The position numbers were made by a program, and so were the translations under genes. Shown here piece after piece: positions 7,912 to 15,994 of a stretch of 64,000 nt of DNA. Source of the stretch: Roseihalotalea indica (lineage in GTDB: Bacteria > Bacteroidota > Bacteroidia > Cytophagales > Cyclobacteriaceae); NCBI RefSeq assembly GCF_022458895.1, contig NZ_JAINFL010000013.1:62001-126000 (forward strand), read 5' to 3'. Each line of letters begins with the position of its first letter. Position 1 is the first letter of the stretch. The notes under the pieces are model-generated. The model had not been told where the DNA came from. It did not search any database and saw nothing but the letters and a program-made list of their open reading frames with translations.

Positions 7912-10900
7912 TTAAAAATTAACATTTAAACCTAGCGTGAAACTTCTTGCGATAGGACTTGCCCCTTCCTGATATCCGTAGGTGGTGGGCCCCAAATAAC
8001 CAGAGTTTGTAGTTTCTACTCCCTCCGGATTGAAAGAGGTGTAATCGTCAGAGAACAAATACAACAAGTTCGTTGCAGCAGTGTATACTCTTACCGAAGT
8101 AAGCCCAACTTTGGCGACCCATTCCGGATTGAAAGTGTAGCCTACCGTCAGGTTTCTTAAGGCTATAAAAGAAGCATCCTGTACTAATGCCCCGTGAGCA
8201 AATCTAGTCTGCGTATAAAATTCTCCGTTATGATCCGCAATGCCGTCATCATTCTCATCAAAACTTTCCCGAACTCGGCCACCAAATTGTGATTGCCAGT
8301 ATATTGGGTCAATGTTATACACTTCGGCTCCCTGCGACCCTTGGAATTGGAATGAAAAATCAAAATTCCGGTAGTTCATTTGAGAATTCAGGCCCCAGTA
8401 AAAATCAGGCGTATTTGAACCCAGTTTTACAAAATCATCTTCGTTGATTTCTCCATCATTGTTTTGATCTACGACGTAATATTCCGAGCTGTTTATCCCG
8501 ATGTTTTCGGTTGGGTCGGCTATAAACTCTGATTCCACTTCACCAATGACTTCCAATCCCCACATTTCACCAATTTCTCCACCAACATAATTTCTCCACT
8601 GAGGCCCCCGGCCGCTTGGTCCACCATAAACTATTCGCGGCAATTCTTCCAGGTCACCCAGGCTGGTGATTTCGCTGTTAACCGTGGAAAGGTTTGCATT
8701 CACGTTCCAGTTGAAATCAGATTTTTCAATGATTACGGCTCCCAAACTAAATTCTATCCCTGAACTTTGCACATCGCCCCGATTAAGCACAACAGAAGGA
8801 GTGCCCAGAACTTCAGATACGCTTTGATTAATTAACATGTCCTCAATATCTGAAGTGTAGTAATCCACACTCAGGGTGAAACGGTTGCCATTTAGACCAA
8901 TATCAAAGCCGAAGTTAGTTTCGGTGTTGCTCTGCCAGGTAAGATTTTCGTTTGCTATGTTTTCAGGAATAAGGAACCCTGTTCCTAAAGCCGTTGGCTG
9001 GGTGGACAAAAGGCTTAATGCGTCGTATGCGCCCAGGAAAGAGGTTGTCCCCAATGTTCCTCTGCTAAACCGTAGTTTTAAATTGCTTATAAAGTTTGAG
9101 TTGAAGAAGGATTCGTTATGGATATTCCATCCTAAAGAAACGGCAGGAAATGTCTCGAAACGATTATTCTCTCCGAAACGGGAATCGCCGTCTCTTCTCA
9201 ATGACACAGAAGCTAAATAACGATCGGCATAGGCATAGTTGATTCTCCCGAATACGCTACGTCTGGAAATCGTTTCATCTCGCTCAGATACAGTAATATC
9301 AGACGGCTCAAGGAAGGAATAGTCTATTGGCAGATCAATCGGTAAGTTAGTACCTCTGATGGTAGTTCCTGTGATGAAGAAATTTTGAAATTCTAATCCA
9401 GCTACCGCCGATAGCTCATGGTCGCCAAACGATTTGTCAAAACTCAAAGTAGTCTCACTCAGTACAGAAGACCTCTTGGTATCTATTTGGTCCAGAGCAG
9501 ACTGATTGCTTCGTTCCTGAGAGTCTGCTAATACCCCTCGCCAATAGTAATCCTGCATATCACTAAGGTCGGCACCTAAAACTGTTTTGATGTTTAAGCC
9601 ATCTATGATGCTGTATTGGAGGTAAGAATAAGCATTAGCGAAATACGTTCTCTGAGTACTTTCTGCATAATCTAGTTTGGCGGCAGGACCGCTATCGCCA
9701 GTTCCTCCGATTCCATTCTCGCTTCGGCCATAATGCCAGTCGTGGGCGATATCTCCCGGTTGCAAATCATAGATGCTGGAAGCAATATTTCCGCTTCCCC
9801 GGTAGCCTTCATCAAACGGAGTTAAGCCCAGTGACTGCGCCTGCTGATTCAGCGCCTGGACAAACGCAATAGACGCATCGGTATGATAAATCGGATGAAT
9901 ACTGTACGCTCGCAAGAGGTCTCTCATGTCGTGAGGCACAAGCTCTTGCTGTCCAATAAACCCATTAAAACTTAATCCCGCTTTAAACTTATCGCTAAGA
10001 TTGGCATCAACATTCAAACGACCGTTATATCGTTCAAATCCTTGTTTCTGTACGATACCCTTCGTGTTCAGGTAACCCACAGAAGCAAACACTTTTACTT
10101 CATCAGATCCCCCTCTCATGCTTATATCATGGCTTTGGGTCATACCCTCACGGAAAAGCCAGTCTTCCATACTCACTACATCCGGTGCATCCCGGTAGGC
10201 ATTTAACCGGTAGTTTGCCAATTCCGGATCGACTTCAGAAAGATTGTAAGCATCAGTTTGTAAATCACTGGCCCATTCACCGGCTGTTTTAAGCATTTCA
10301 ATGTCATCCACATATTTTCTTGACCAGCTCGTGTAACCATTGTAGCTAAAGCTTAGCCCACCTCTACCTTTCTTCGTAGTGACTAAGATCACGCCGTTTG
10401 CTCCTCTGGAACCGTAAATGGCAGCCGAAGCAGCATCTTTCAATACCTCGATACTTTCAATATCGTTTGGATTCACTGTGGCCAGGCTGCCCGAAATTGG
10501 ATACCCATCTACCACAATTAGTGGGTTGGAGTCTCCGGATAAAGAAGAAGCAGCTCTGATTTGAATTCGGGGATCAGCACCGGGTTCACCGCTTTGGTTT
10601 TGAATCAGAACACCCGGCATCTTTCCGGCAAGCGCATCATCTACTCGTGGAACTTGAATAGCTGCTACGTCTTCACCTCCTACTTGGGCAATTGCACCAG
10701 TGTTATGCGATTTTTTCCGGGTACCATAGCCTACTACAATTACTTCTTCCAGTTGTTCAAGGTCTTCCTGAAGGGTAACATCAATTGTACTTCTGCCCTC
10801 TACAGCAATTTCCTGCATTTCATATCCAACGTACGAAATGATCAGGACCGCATCGTCGCCAACACTTAGTGAATAGTTCCCCTCAATATCGGTGACTGTG

Positions 10901-11082
10901 CCTTTAGATGTCCCTTTTTCAAGGATCGACACACCAGGTACTCCTAAACTGCTCTCATCGACAATTGTACCTCTTACAGTATTCTGTGCAACTGAAACTG
11001 CAGAGATACAAAGAACTAAAACCAGCATGAGAGCTGCTCTCATACTCAGTTTGAGCAATACAGATTTTAAATTTCTTTCCAT
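7912..11082 (-). CDS. susC: SusC/RagA-family TonB-dependent transporter (alginate PUL)
   Basis: A 1056-residue outer-membrane transporter. A signal peptide ends near SVAQN (residue 33); a carboxypeptidase-regulatory-like domain follows (GTIVDESSLGVPGVSILEKG to about residue 110), then the TonB-linked region EEVIVVGYGT and the plug domain with the SusC signature (DPRIQIRAASSL, DIESIEVLKDAASAAIYGSRGANGVILVTTKKG), and finally a 22-strand barrel ending in an aromatic-rich TLGLNVNF. It imports alginate oligosaccharides through the outer membrane, powered by TonB, as a pair with the SusD gene 10 bases downstream. It is probably the first gene of the operon that runs down to the SDR genes; the regulator gene in front is 269 bases away. 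Confidence 0.92.
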   Translation of the reverse strand: MERNLKSVLLKLSMRAALMLVLVLCISAVSVAQNTVRGTIVDESSLGVPGVSILEKGTSKGTVTDIEGNYSLSVGDDAVLIISYVGYEMQEIAVEGRSTIDVTLQEDLEQLEEVIVVGYGTRKKSHNTGAIAQVGGEDVAAIQVPRVDDALAGKMPGVLIQNQSGEPGADPRIQIRAASSLSGDSNPLIVVDGYPISGSLATVNPNDIESIEVLKDAASAAIYGSRGANGVILVTTKKGRGGLSFSYNGYTSWSRKYVDDIEMLKTAGEWASDLQTDAYNLSEVDPELANYRLNAYRDAPDVVSMEDWLFREGMTQSHDISMRGGSDEVKVFASVGYLNTKGIVQKQGFERYNGRLNVDANLSDKFKAGLSFNGFIGQQELVPHDMRDLLRAYSIHPIYHTDASIAFVQALNQQAQSLGLTPFDEGYRGSGNIASSIYDLQPGDIAHDWHYGRSENGIGGTGDSGPAAKLDYAESTQRTYFANAYSYLQYSIIDGLNIKTVLGADLSDMQDYYWRGVLADSQERSNQSALDQIDTKRSSVLSETTLSFDKSFGDHELSAVAGLEFQNFFITGTTIRGTNLPIDLPIDYSFLEPSDITVSERDETISRRSVFGRINYAYADRYLASVSLRRDGDSRFGENNRFETFPAVSLGWNIHNESFFNSNFISNLKLRFSRGTLGTTSFLGAYDALSLLSTQPTALGTGFLIPENIANENLTWQSNTETNFGFDIGLNGNRFTLSVDYYTSDIEDMLINQSVSEVLGTPSVVLNRGDVQSSGIEFSLGAVIIEKSDFNWNVNANLSTVNSEITSLGDLEELPRIVYGGPSGRGPQWRNYVGGEIGEMWGLEVIGEVESEFIADPTENIGINSSEYYVVDQNNDGEINEDDFVKLGSNTPDFYWGLNSQMNYRNFDFSFQFQGSQGAEVYNIDPIYWQSQFGGRVRESFDENDDGIADHNGEFYTQTRFAHGALVQDASFIALRNLTVGYTFNPEWVAKVGLTSVRVYTAATNLLYLFSDDYTSFNPEGVETTNSGYLGPTTYGYQEGASPIARSFTLGLNVNF

Positions 11083-11130
11083 AATAAAAATTAGATTGTT
11101 GTGATAATTGCAAAATGGAGAGAGTGAAAC

Positions 11131-11148
11131 GGAGGGGGTATGATTACT
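11131..11148 (-). promoter_or_regulatory. leader motif shared with the PL6 upstream region
   Basis: Read on the minus strand the leader of susC contains AGTAATCATACCCCCTCC about 50 bases in front of the start codon. A near copy, GGTAATCATCTCCCCCC, lies at 14968-14986 in front of the PL6 gene. The match may be a shared transcription or mRNA element of the alginate regulon. Nothing further is known from the sequence. Confidence 0.3.
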
Positions 11149-11285
11149 ACACGGTTCTGCTCAGGACAGAGCAATATTGTTATGCCTTGTTATTGGCAAG
11201 CATTTTTTATAGTTTTGTAGAAATCAAGGAGCCCTAGAAAGATACCGATCGCCAAATTGATATTTTACCGCTCCACTCAGATTTG

Positions 11286-11310
11286 AAGGATTAACCAACA
11301 GTTAATCCTT
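11286..11310. terminator. perfect 10-bp hairpin between GntR gene and susC
   Basis: AAGGATTAAC, a five-base loop and its perfect complement GTTAATCCTT form a hairpin that is followed on the plus strand by TTTAGTTTTT. As a terminator it would work for plus-strand (antisense) transcription toward the regulator gene; on the coding strand it follows the GntR stop but lacks a U tract. A similar hairpin follows the second GntR gene at 15181-15212. The loop side also contains TTAACCAA, matching half of the proposed operator. Confidence 0.45.
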
Positions 11311-11351
11311 TTTAGTTTTTACTTAGGTTGTGTTTTTCTTCATAGCCTTAT

Positions 11352-12095
11352 CTAGGTTAAGGAGCCATTACCGTTAAGTGTCTGACCATTTTTAAATGCT
11401 TTAACATATTCACTTATATCCTTCAAGTGCTCTTTAATAGCCTGACCGGCTTTTTCAGGGTTTCTGTCAATAATGTACTGCAAAAGTTGGTCATGTTGCT
11501 CCACAGCTAATCCAGCCCTACCTTCTCCACATATATTATGCTTTTTGAAATACTGCATGATGTCAGGAGCAATGATTAGCATTAGAGAAGTCAGAACTGA
11601 ATTTTTGCTGGCTTCGGTTACCTTTAAATGAAATAAAAGATCTTCCTCGACAGCATCTTCTTCCCGATTGATCTTCATTCTGTGGGTATGCAGCGCATTC
11701 TCAATTTCAATTATATCCTGATCCGTTCTGTTTTCTGCGGCTAATTGCACGATGTTCGTTTCAAGAATGACCCGGGTTTCAACCAATGACCTGAAATCTC
11801 GACCTTGTATATTTAATACGTCGGTAATAAGCCCTTCCAGTGCGGACATCCCGAGTCCTGATACTACCGTACCACTTTGTGGTAAAGTTTTCAAAATGCC
11901 GTAGAAATCCAGTTTTCTAAGTGCTTCCCTAAGGTGGGTTCGACCAACCCCCAACTTTTCACTCAGTTTGCGTTCCGATGGCAAACGATCCCCAGGCTTT
12001 AGCTGCCCTGAAGTAATCAATTCCCTGATCTGGTTAATTATTTTATCGACCGGGGATTCAATTTCGATGGGGGAAAAATTATTTAGTAACTCCAT
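11352..12095 (-). CDS. GntR/FadR-family transcriptional regulator (copy 1)
   Basis: A 247-residue regulator with an N-terminal winged helix-turn-helix of the GntR type (VDKIINQIRELITSGQLKPGDRLPSERKLSEKLGVGRTHLREALRKL, residues 16-62) and a C-terminal all-helical FCD ligand domain (about 95-235) with the DLLFHLKV and late His residues usual for metal-assisted acid binding. FadR-type members often sense uronates or KDG-pathway acids. It lies between the PL6 gene and susC on the same strand and is more than half identical by eye to the regulator at 15215-15958. It probably represses the alginate genes until a monouronate or KDG-type acid appears; the ligand is inferred. Confidence 0.85.
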   Translation of the reverse strand: MELLNNFSPIEIESPVDKIINQIRELITSGQLKPGDRLPSERKLSEKLGVGRTHLREALRKLDFYGILKTLPQSGTVVSGLGMSALEGLITDVLNIQGRDFRSLVETRVILETNIVQLAAENRTDQDIIEIENALHTHRMKINREEDAVEEDLLFHLKVTEASKNSVLTSLMLIIAPDIMQYFKKHNICGEGRAGLAVEQHDQLLQYIIDRNPEKAGQAIKEHLKDISEYVKAFKNGQTLNGNGSLT

Positions 12096-12108
12096 AACAA
12101 ACTGACTA

Positions 12109-12138
12109 ATTGGTTAACCAATCTACGGTATACCAATT
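12109..12138. promoter_or_regulatory. candidate GntR operator pair in front of regulator copy 1
   Basis: ATTGGTTAACCAAT at 12109-12122 is a perfect 14-base palindrome that begins 13 bases upstream of the GntR start codon. It is followed by GGTATACCAATT at 12127-12138, which contains the 8-base palindrome GGTATACC. TTGGTATACCAA-type inverted repeats are bound by FadR-subfamily uronate regulators such as ExuR/UxuR in enterobacteria. Autoregulation is the natural inference. The site was not tested against other upstream regions beyond those listed here. Confidence 0.55.
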
Positions 12139-12232
12139 GATATTCCTAGAAAGAAGTCCGTTTTTTTTAATTTTTTTGCAAATGTTCATTCCAAGGAGAT
12201 AAATATTGAAGCTTTTGTAAAAGCTAATTAGT

Positions 12233-12244
12233 TTGGTATATCAA
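12233..12244. promoter_or_regulatory. third candidate GntR site, TTGGTATATCAA
   Basis: TTGGTATATCAA differs by one base from the palindrome TTGGTATACCAA. It lies 138 bases in front of regulator copy 1, in the 329-base gap 12096-12424 after the PL6 gene. Together with the pair at 12109-12138 it could allow looping or cooperative binding. A looser match, TTGGGTATACGA, follows near 12305. No other element was seen in this gap. Confidence 0.4.
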
Positions 12245-12424
12245 GAGCCGTAAGATCGAGTGACTAGTAAAATCTACTATCACCGTTCATCTTTTTGCAT
12301 AACCTTTGGGTATACGATGCTGGAATTCGCCAATGGGAAAATGTCAAAATAAACTACTTTAGGCTTAAATCACCCTATATCAATTTTTAGTAGCAAGGCA
12401 GTATTAATATCAGTTACGAAAGAC

Positions 12425-14671
12425 TTAATCGCTTATAACTTTAACATCTTCTTTATCATACTCCGGACTATTACTGACGATATTTCCAGAATTGGCAAGT
12501 GTAATATTTTCAATTTGAGTTATGGGTTCTCCATTGGTCAGATAAAGCGTCAGCGGGGCACTTGATTGCCATTGCGAACTGGAGATCTTCAAGTCCTGTA
12601 CGCCGTGAAACTTGAGCGATGCGTGGGTCTTATTGCGGGAGCCTCGGCCAACATCCTTAAAAGTTGCGTCCGTAATTTGTACAATCGGACCAAACGTACT
12701 TTCATCGGTTCCACCCCGATAAATATTGACCGCCGATCCTTCAACCTCCTCAAAAGTACTTCCGGTAATAATGACATGTTCAACATTGTACATGCCCAGA
12801 TCATCTAACTCCTCAGCCATGGAAATAACGGAACCAGTCACATGTTGAAATTTGGAGTTTTCAATCAGTATAGTGTCAGCCATGGTGCTTGGGTAAATCT
12901 TTAAAAAATCGAATGTATGATTGACATCCAGGTTTTTTATTTCGCAGTTCCGGACAAAGAGCTTGTAGTTTCTATTCATCGAATATTTACTAGTGCTGAC
13001 GATGCTATTACCAGCCATGTCAGGAGATTTCGAGCCGTCAAATGTTAGGTTAACCAGTTCCAGACCACCTTCATTCTCAATGCTAAAAAACGTGTTCTTT
13101 TCGGATTTAATCGTTGGCCTATCACAAGCTTCAGCCCAGATTGTGATAAGGTGATGAATGGGCACATTCTTGGTCAGCAGATACTCGCCAGCACTTTCTA
13201 ATACCAGTATGTCACCGGATTCGCTCTCTTTCAAAGCATCCAGGAGTGTATTTACACCCGGAGTAACATATATCTTTTTCCCGGTTCCAAAAGTTGGTTC
13301 TACAATATCCTGCGAATAGTAATCGGCTCCGGTTTCATGTTTTTCTACTGGCAGTTTAGGGTCTGCAAAGCCAATTTTATCCAATAGCTCCTTGGAAGGA
13401 ATTTCAAGACCATTGCTATTTTGACTCACTTGATAGTCGACCTGCTCGAATCCGTCTTTCTGGGGTGGTTGGACTCCATTATTAATTAGGTTTTGAGAGA
13501 ATGCGATACCCGAAATATCATCGTAAACAGTGAAAGGCTCAGGGTTAGTCTTGCTTAGGAAAAGATTTCTGGTAAAGGTGGTGCCGATAGGCACTGCGGT
13601 ACGCTCTTCATCACTACCAGCGCAAAACTGTACATGATCACAGTTGATCATGATATTACCTTCTATTTTTGAGTCTACTACCTGATTGTAGCGGTTGATA
13701 GGGGAGTTAGGCACTCCGTTCATGATAACCAATGCTCCTCTAAACCGGTAGCCCGTAAGCCCGCTCATGTAATTGTTAGTAACGGTCTGGTATTCATTAA
13801 TTACGCGTATGCCGCCGGTATTAGGCTTCCCCCGACCCAGAAAATAATTGTTCTCTACCAAAGTGTGCTGACCGTGACGCATCGTGAGCGTACCTCGGCA
13901 CTGGTCAAACACATTGTTCTGGAATACGTTTCGCCCCGATTTATTGGAAATAATCTCGTGCTCACCATCGCAGCGATCAAAATAGTTGTTTCTGACAATG
14001 GTTTTACTATCGGTAAGTGAATAATGACTGGTACCTATTCTAAGTGTCTCGCCGCCATTGGCACCCAGGTTTTGTCGGGGACCAAAGTAGTTATATTCAA
14101 TCAGATGGTTGTTTTCCCTGCTTTCTTCGGTGTTTAGCCTTACTGCCATGGTGACGCCTAAGTTTCTCTTTCCAATCAGGCTATTGTGGTCAAATGTATT
14201 ATTCTTCCCGTACATGGTCACCCAAATGTCTGACTCAAATCGCTCAGGGTTACTAAAATTATCAATCACACAATTAGTTACCCTTGAGTTATTTGCCAGT
14301 TTATCTTCACTGGTTCGGAAAGCAATGACCGAACTGGTGGGAGAGTATCCGTTTCTGAATACTAAGCCTGAAACCATAAGGTAGTTCCCCGACAGACTTA
14401 GGTTAGACTGACCTTCAATAAATACGTTGCCGGCTTCTTCAGCAGTCAGTGTAATTACAGAGTCTTTATTTCCTTCTCCTGTGAATTCAATTTCAATGTC
14501 TTTCCAGACACCGCTGGCCAGGGTGATGACGCTCCCCGGTTTGGCATTGGCAAGAGCCTTTTCTAATTCGGCTTCATTGCTTACCAGATTGGGGCCGGCA
14601 CTATCGCAGGAAAATATGAATTGGGAAAAAAGTATACAAACAAGTAGTTTGATAAAGAAGTGTTTTATCAT
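12425..14671 (-). CDS. PL6 alginate lyase lipoprotein (two beta-helix domains)
   Basis: A 748-residue lipoprotein with a short signal peptide and lipobox Cys22 (FIFSC). The N-terminal right-handed beta-helix (about 28-400) carries the PL6/chondroitinase-B active site: NGGETLRIG (206-213), the calcium-binding acidic pair in GEHEIISNK (Glu237, Glu239), the Brønsted base Lys244 and the acid Arg265 in TLTMRHG. A second beta-helix-like domain (about 450-748) follows, as in the long two-domain PL6 enzymes. PL6 lyases cut alginate, often with preference for G or MG blocks. As a lipoprotein it probably works at the cell surface or periplasm and feeds SusCD. It is flanked by the two GntR regulators on the same strand. 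Confidence 0.87.
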   Translation of the reverse strand: MIKHFFIKLLVCILFSQFIFSCDSAGPNLVSNEAELEKALANAKPGSVITLASGVWKDIEIEFTGEGNKDSVITLTAEEAGNVFIEGQSNLSLSGNYLMVSGLVFRNGYSPTSSVIAFRTSEDKLANNSRVTNCVIDNFSNPERFESDIWVTMYGKNNTFDHNSLIGKRNLGVTMAVRLNTEESRENNHLIEYNYFGPRQNLGANGGETLRIGTSHYSLTDSKTIVRNNYFDRCDGEHEIISNKSGRNVFQNNVFDQCRGTLTMRHGQHTLVENNYFLGRGKPNTGGIRVINEYQTVTNNYMSGLTGYRFRGALVIMNGVPNSPINRYNQVVDSKIEGNIMINCDHVQFCAGSDEERTAVPIGTTFTRNLFLSKTNPEPFTVYDDISGIAFSQNLINNGVQPPQKDGFEQVDYQVSQNSNGLEIPSKELLDKIGFADPKLPVEKHETGADYYSQDIVEPTFGTGKKIYVTPGVNTLLDALKESESGDILVLESAGEYLLTKNVPIHHLITIWAEACDRPTIKSEKNTFFSIENEGGLELVNLTFDGSKSPDMAGNSIVSTSKYSMNRNYKLFVRNCEIKNLDVNHTFDFLKIYPSTMADTILIENSKFQHVTGSVISMAEELDDLGMYNVEHVIITGSTFEEVEGSAVNIYRGGTDESTFGPIVQITDATFKDVGRGSRNKTHASLKFHGVQDLKISSSQWQSSAPLTLYLTNGEPITQIENITLANSGNIVSNSPEYDKEDVKVISD

Positions 14672-15214
14672 AATTGTTGGGACTCTACAATCTTAGAGCC
14701 ACTTATTCACAAGGTGGATGTTGAATTAGGTAATGGCTAATTTCCTATACAGAATATTTCACTTGAGCATATGCACCTTGCCTTGGGTAGCAGGGTAATT
14801 GCACATTTTGAATTAGTCTCCGGATAAGTCTTATTTTAGAGGCAGACCATCATATACCAATGTGTTAGTGTTACTCAAGCTTACTTTCCTCATCAGAGTT
14901 AGCTGTAGCTCGAATTTGTCTGTACTGACCGTAAGCATTCAATTTGAATGATGCGGTCAGCGTAATTGGGGGGAGATGATTACCCCTACTTGCTGGGAGT
15001 GTTAGATTGTGTTTCATGAGTAGTTAATTAAAATGTCAATGATGACAGATTAGGGAAAAGGACATGAAACTGCTTGGCAAGCCAACTGAAATTTGGCTAT
15101 ATTTGAAAAGCAGATCACTTTCACTCGGGAATACTGTTTCAATTTGGCGATTGCGAGGTATTTTCCGGTGACTCTGTCCGAATGGGTTAGTCTATCAAAT
15201 AGCTAATCCATTTT
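14672..15214. other. 543-base spacer in front of the PL6 gene
   Basis: No credible coding frame. It holds TATACCAATG at 14853-14862, a half-match to the proposed GntR operator; a copy of the susC leader motif at 14968-14986 (minus strand GGTAATCATCTCCCCCC); and a strong hairpin at 15181-15212. The arrangement regulator gene, hairpin, leader motif, target gene is the same as between regulator copy 1 and susC. Confidence 0.5.
15181..15212. terminator. hairpin after regulator copy 2
   Basis: AATGGGTTAG-T-CTAT, loop CAA, then ATAGCTAATCCATT form a 14-bp stem with one bulged T and one G-T pair. On the plus strand it is followed by TTTTTCATTT. It lies just after the stop of the regulator gene and mirrors the hairpin at 11286-11310. 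Direction of action is uncertain because the U-rich side faces the plus strand while all nearby genes are on the minus strand. Confidence 0.45.
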
Positions 15215-15958
15215 TCATTTCTGATTGCCATTGTTGTTAATCAATGGGTTTTCGTTAATAGAAAAATTTAGTAGTTCATTTAAGTGGTCTTTCATTGATT
15301 CTGCTGCCTTCTCACTATCCTTCTTTTCAATATATTCTAAAATTTTGTAATGTTCTTCTAATGCGGTAACTGGCCGGTTACCAGCACATACATTGTTGTT
15401 TTTAAAATACGTTACAATGTCTGGTGTAATAATCAGCATTAAAGACTTTAGTACCGGATTCTTGCTCGCTTCCGCTATTTTAAGGTGAAATAATAAGTCG
15501 TATTCTACGGAGTCTCCATCGGATGATACAGCTCCCTCGTAGTCAGTTAGCGAATTAGCTATGGCTACAATGTCATCATCTGTTCTTCTTTGAGCAGCCA
15601 ATCGGGCAGAATTTGTTTCTAGCAATACTCGAGTTTCTACCAAAGCATGAAAATCTCTACCTTCCATCTTCAGGACATCGGTAATTAGCCCTTCTAAAGC
15701 AGTAATACCAAGCCCCGCTACTACAGTTCCGCTTTGGGGTAAGGTTTTAAGTATACCATAGAACTCAAGTTTTCGTATGGCGTCTCGTACATGAGAGCGA
15801 CCAACACCTAGAAGTTCGCTCAGTGCTCGTTCGGATGGCAATTTGTCACCTGACTTCAACTTGCCGCTCGAAATAAGTTCTTTTATCTGTTGAATTATCT
15901 TGTCAACAGGTTTTTCTATGATGATCTCCTTGAAAGTATTTACGAATTTTTCTTCCAT
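15215..15958 (-). CDS. GntR/FadR-family transcriptional regulator (copy 2)
   Basis: A 247-residue paralogue of the regulator at 11352-12095, of equal length and colinear throughout. The winged helix (VDKIIQQIKELISSGKLKSGDKLPSERALSELLGVGRSHVRDAIRKL, residues 17-63) and the linker FYGILKTLPQSGTVV are nearly identical between the two, while the FCD ligand domain differs more (for example EHYKILEYI versus QHDQLLQYI). This suggests the two bind the same or overlapping operators but may answer to different acids. It is the most upstream gene of the alginate locus and is followed by the PL6 gene. Family certain; ligand unknown. Confidence 0.85.
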   Translation of the reverse strand: MEEKFVNTFKEIIIEKPVDKIIQQIKELISSGKLKSGDKLPSERALSELLGVGRSHVRDAIRKLEFYGILKTLPQSGTVVAGLGITALEGLITDVLKMEGRDFHALVETRVLLETNSARLAAQRRTDDDIVAIANSLTDYEGAVSSDGDSVEYDLLFHLKIAEASKNPVLKSLMLIITPDIVTYFKNNNVCAGNRPVTALEEHYKILEYIEKKDSEKAAESMKDHLNELLNFSINENPLINNNGNQK

Positions 15959-15970
15959 GTCTTAATACTA

Positions 15971-15994
15971 GTATACCAACAACTGGTCAACCAA
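15971..15994. promoter_or_regulatory. candidate GntR operator pair in front of regulator copy 2
   Basis: GTATACCAAC at 15971-15980 is followed by CTGGTCAACCAA at 15983-15994, whose TGGTCAACCA core is an inverted repeat TGGT-N2-ACCA. The same two elements, in the opposite order, stand in front of regulator copy 1. They lie 13 to 36 bases upstream of the start codon, a position suited to autorepression. Confidence 0.5.
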
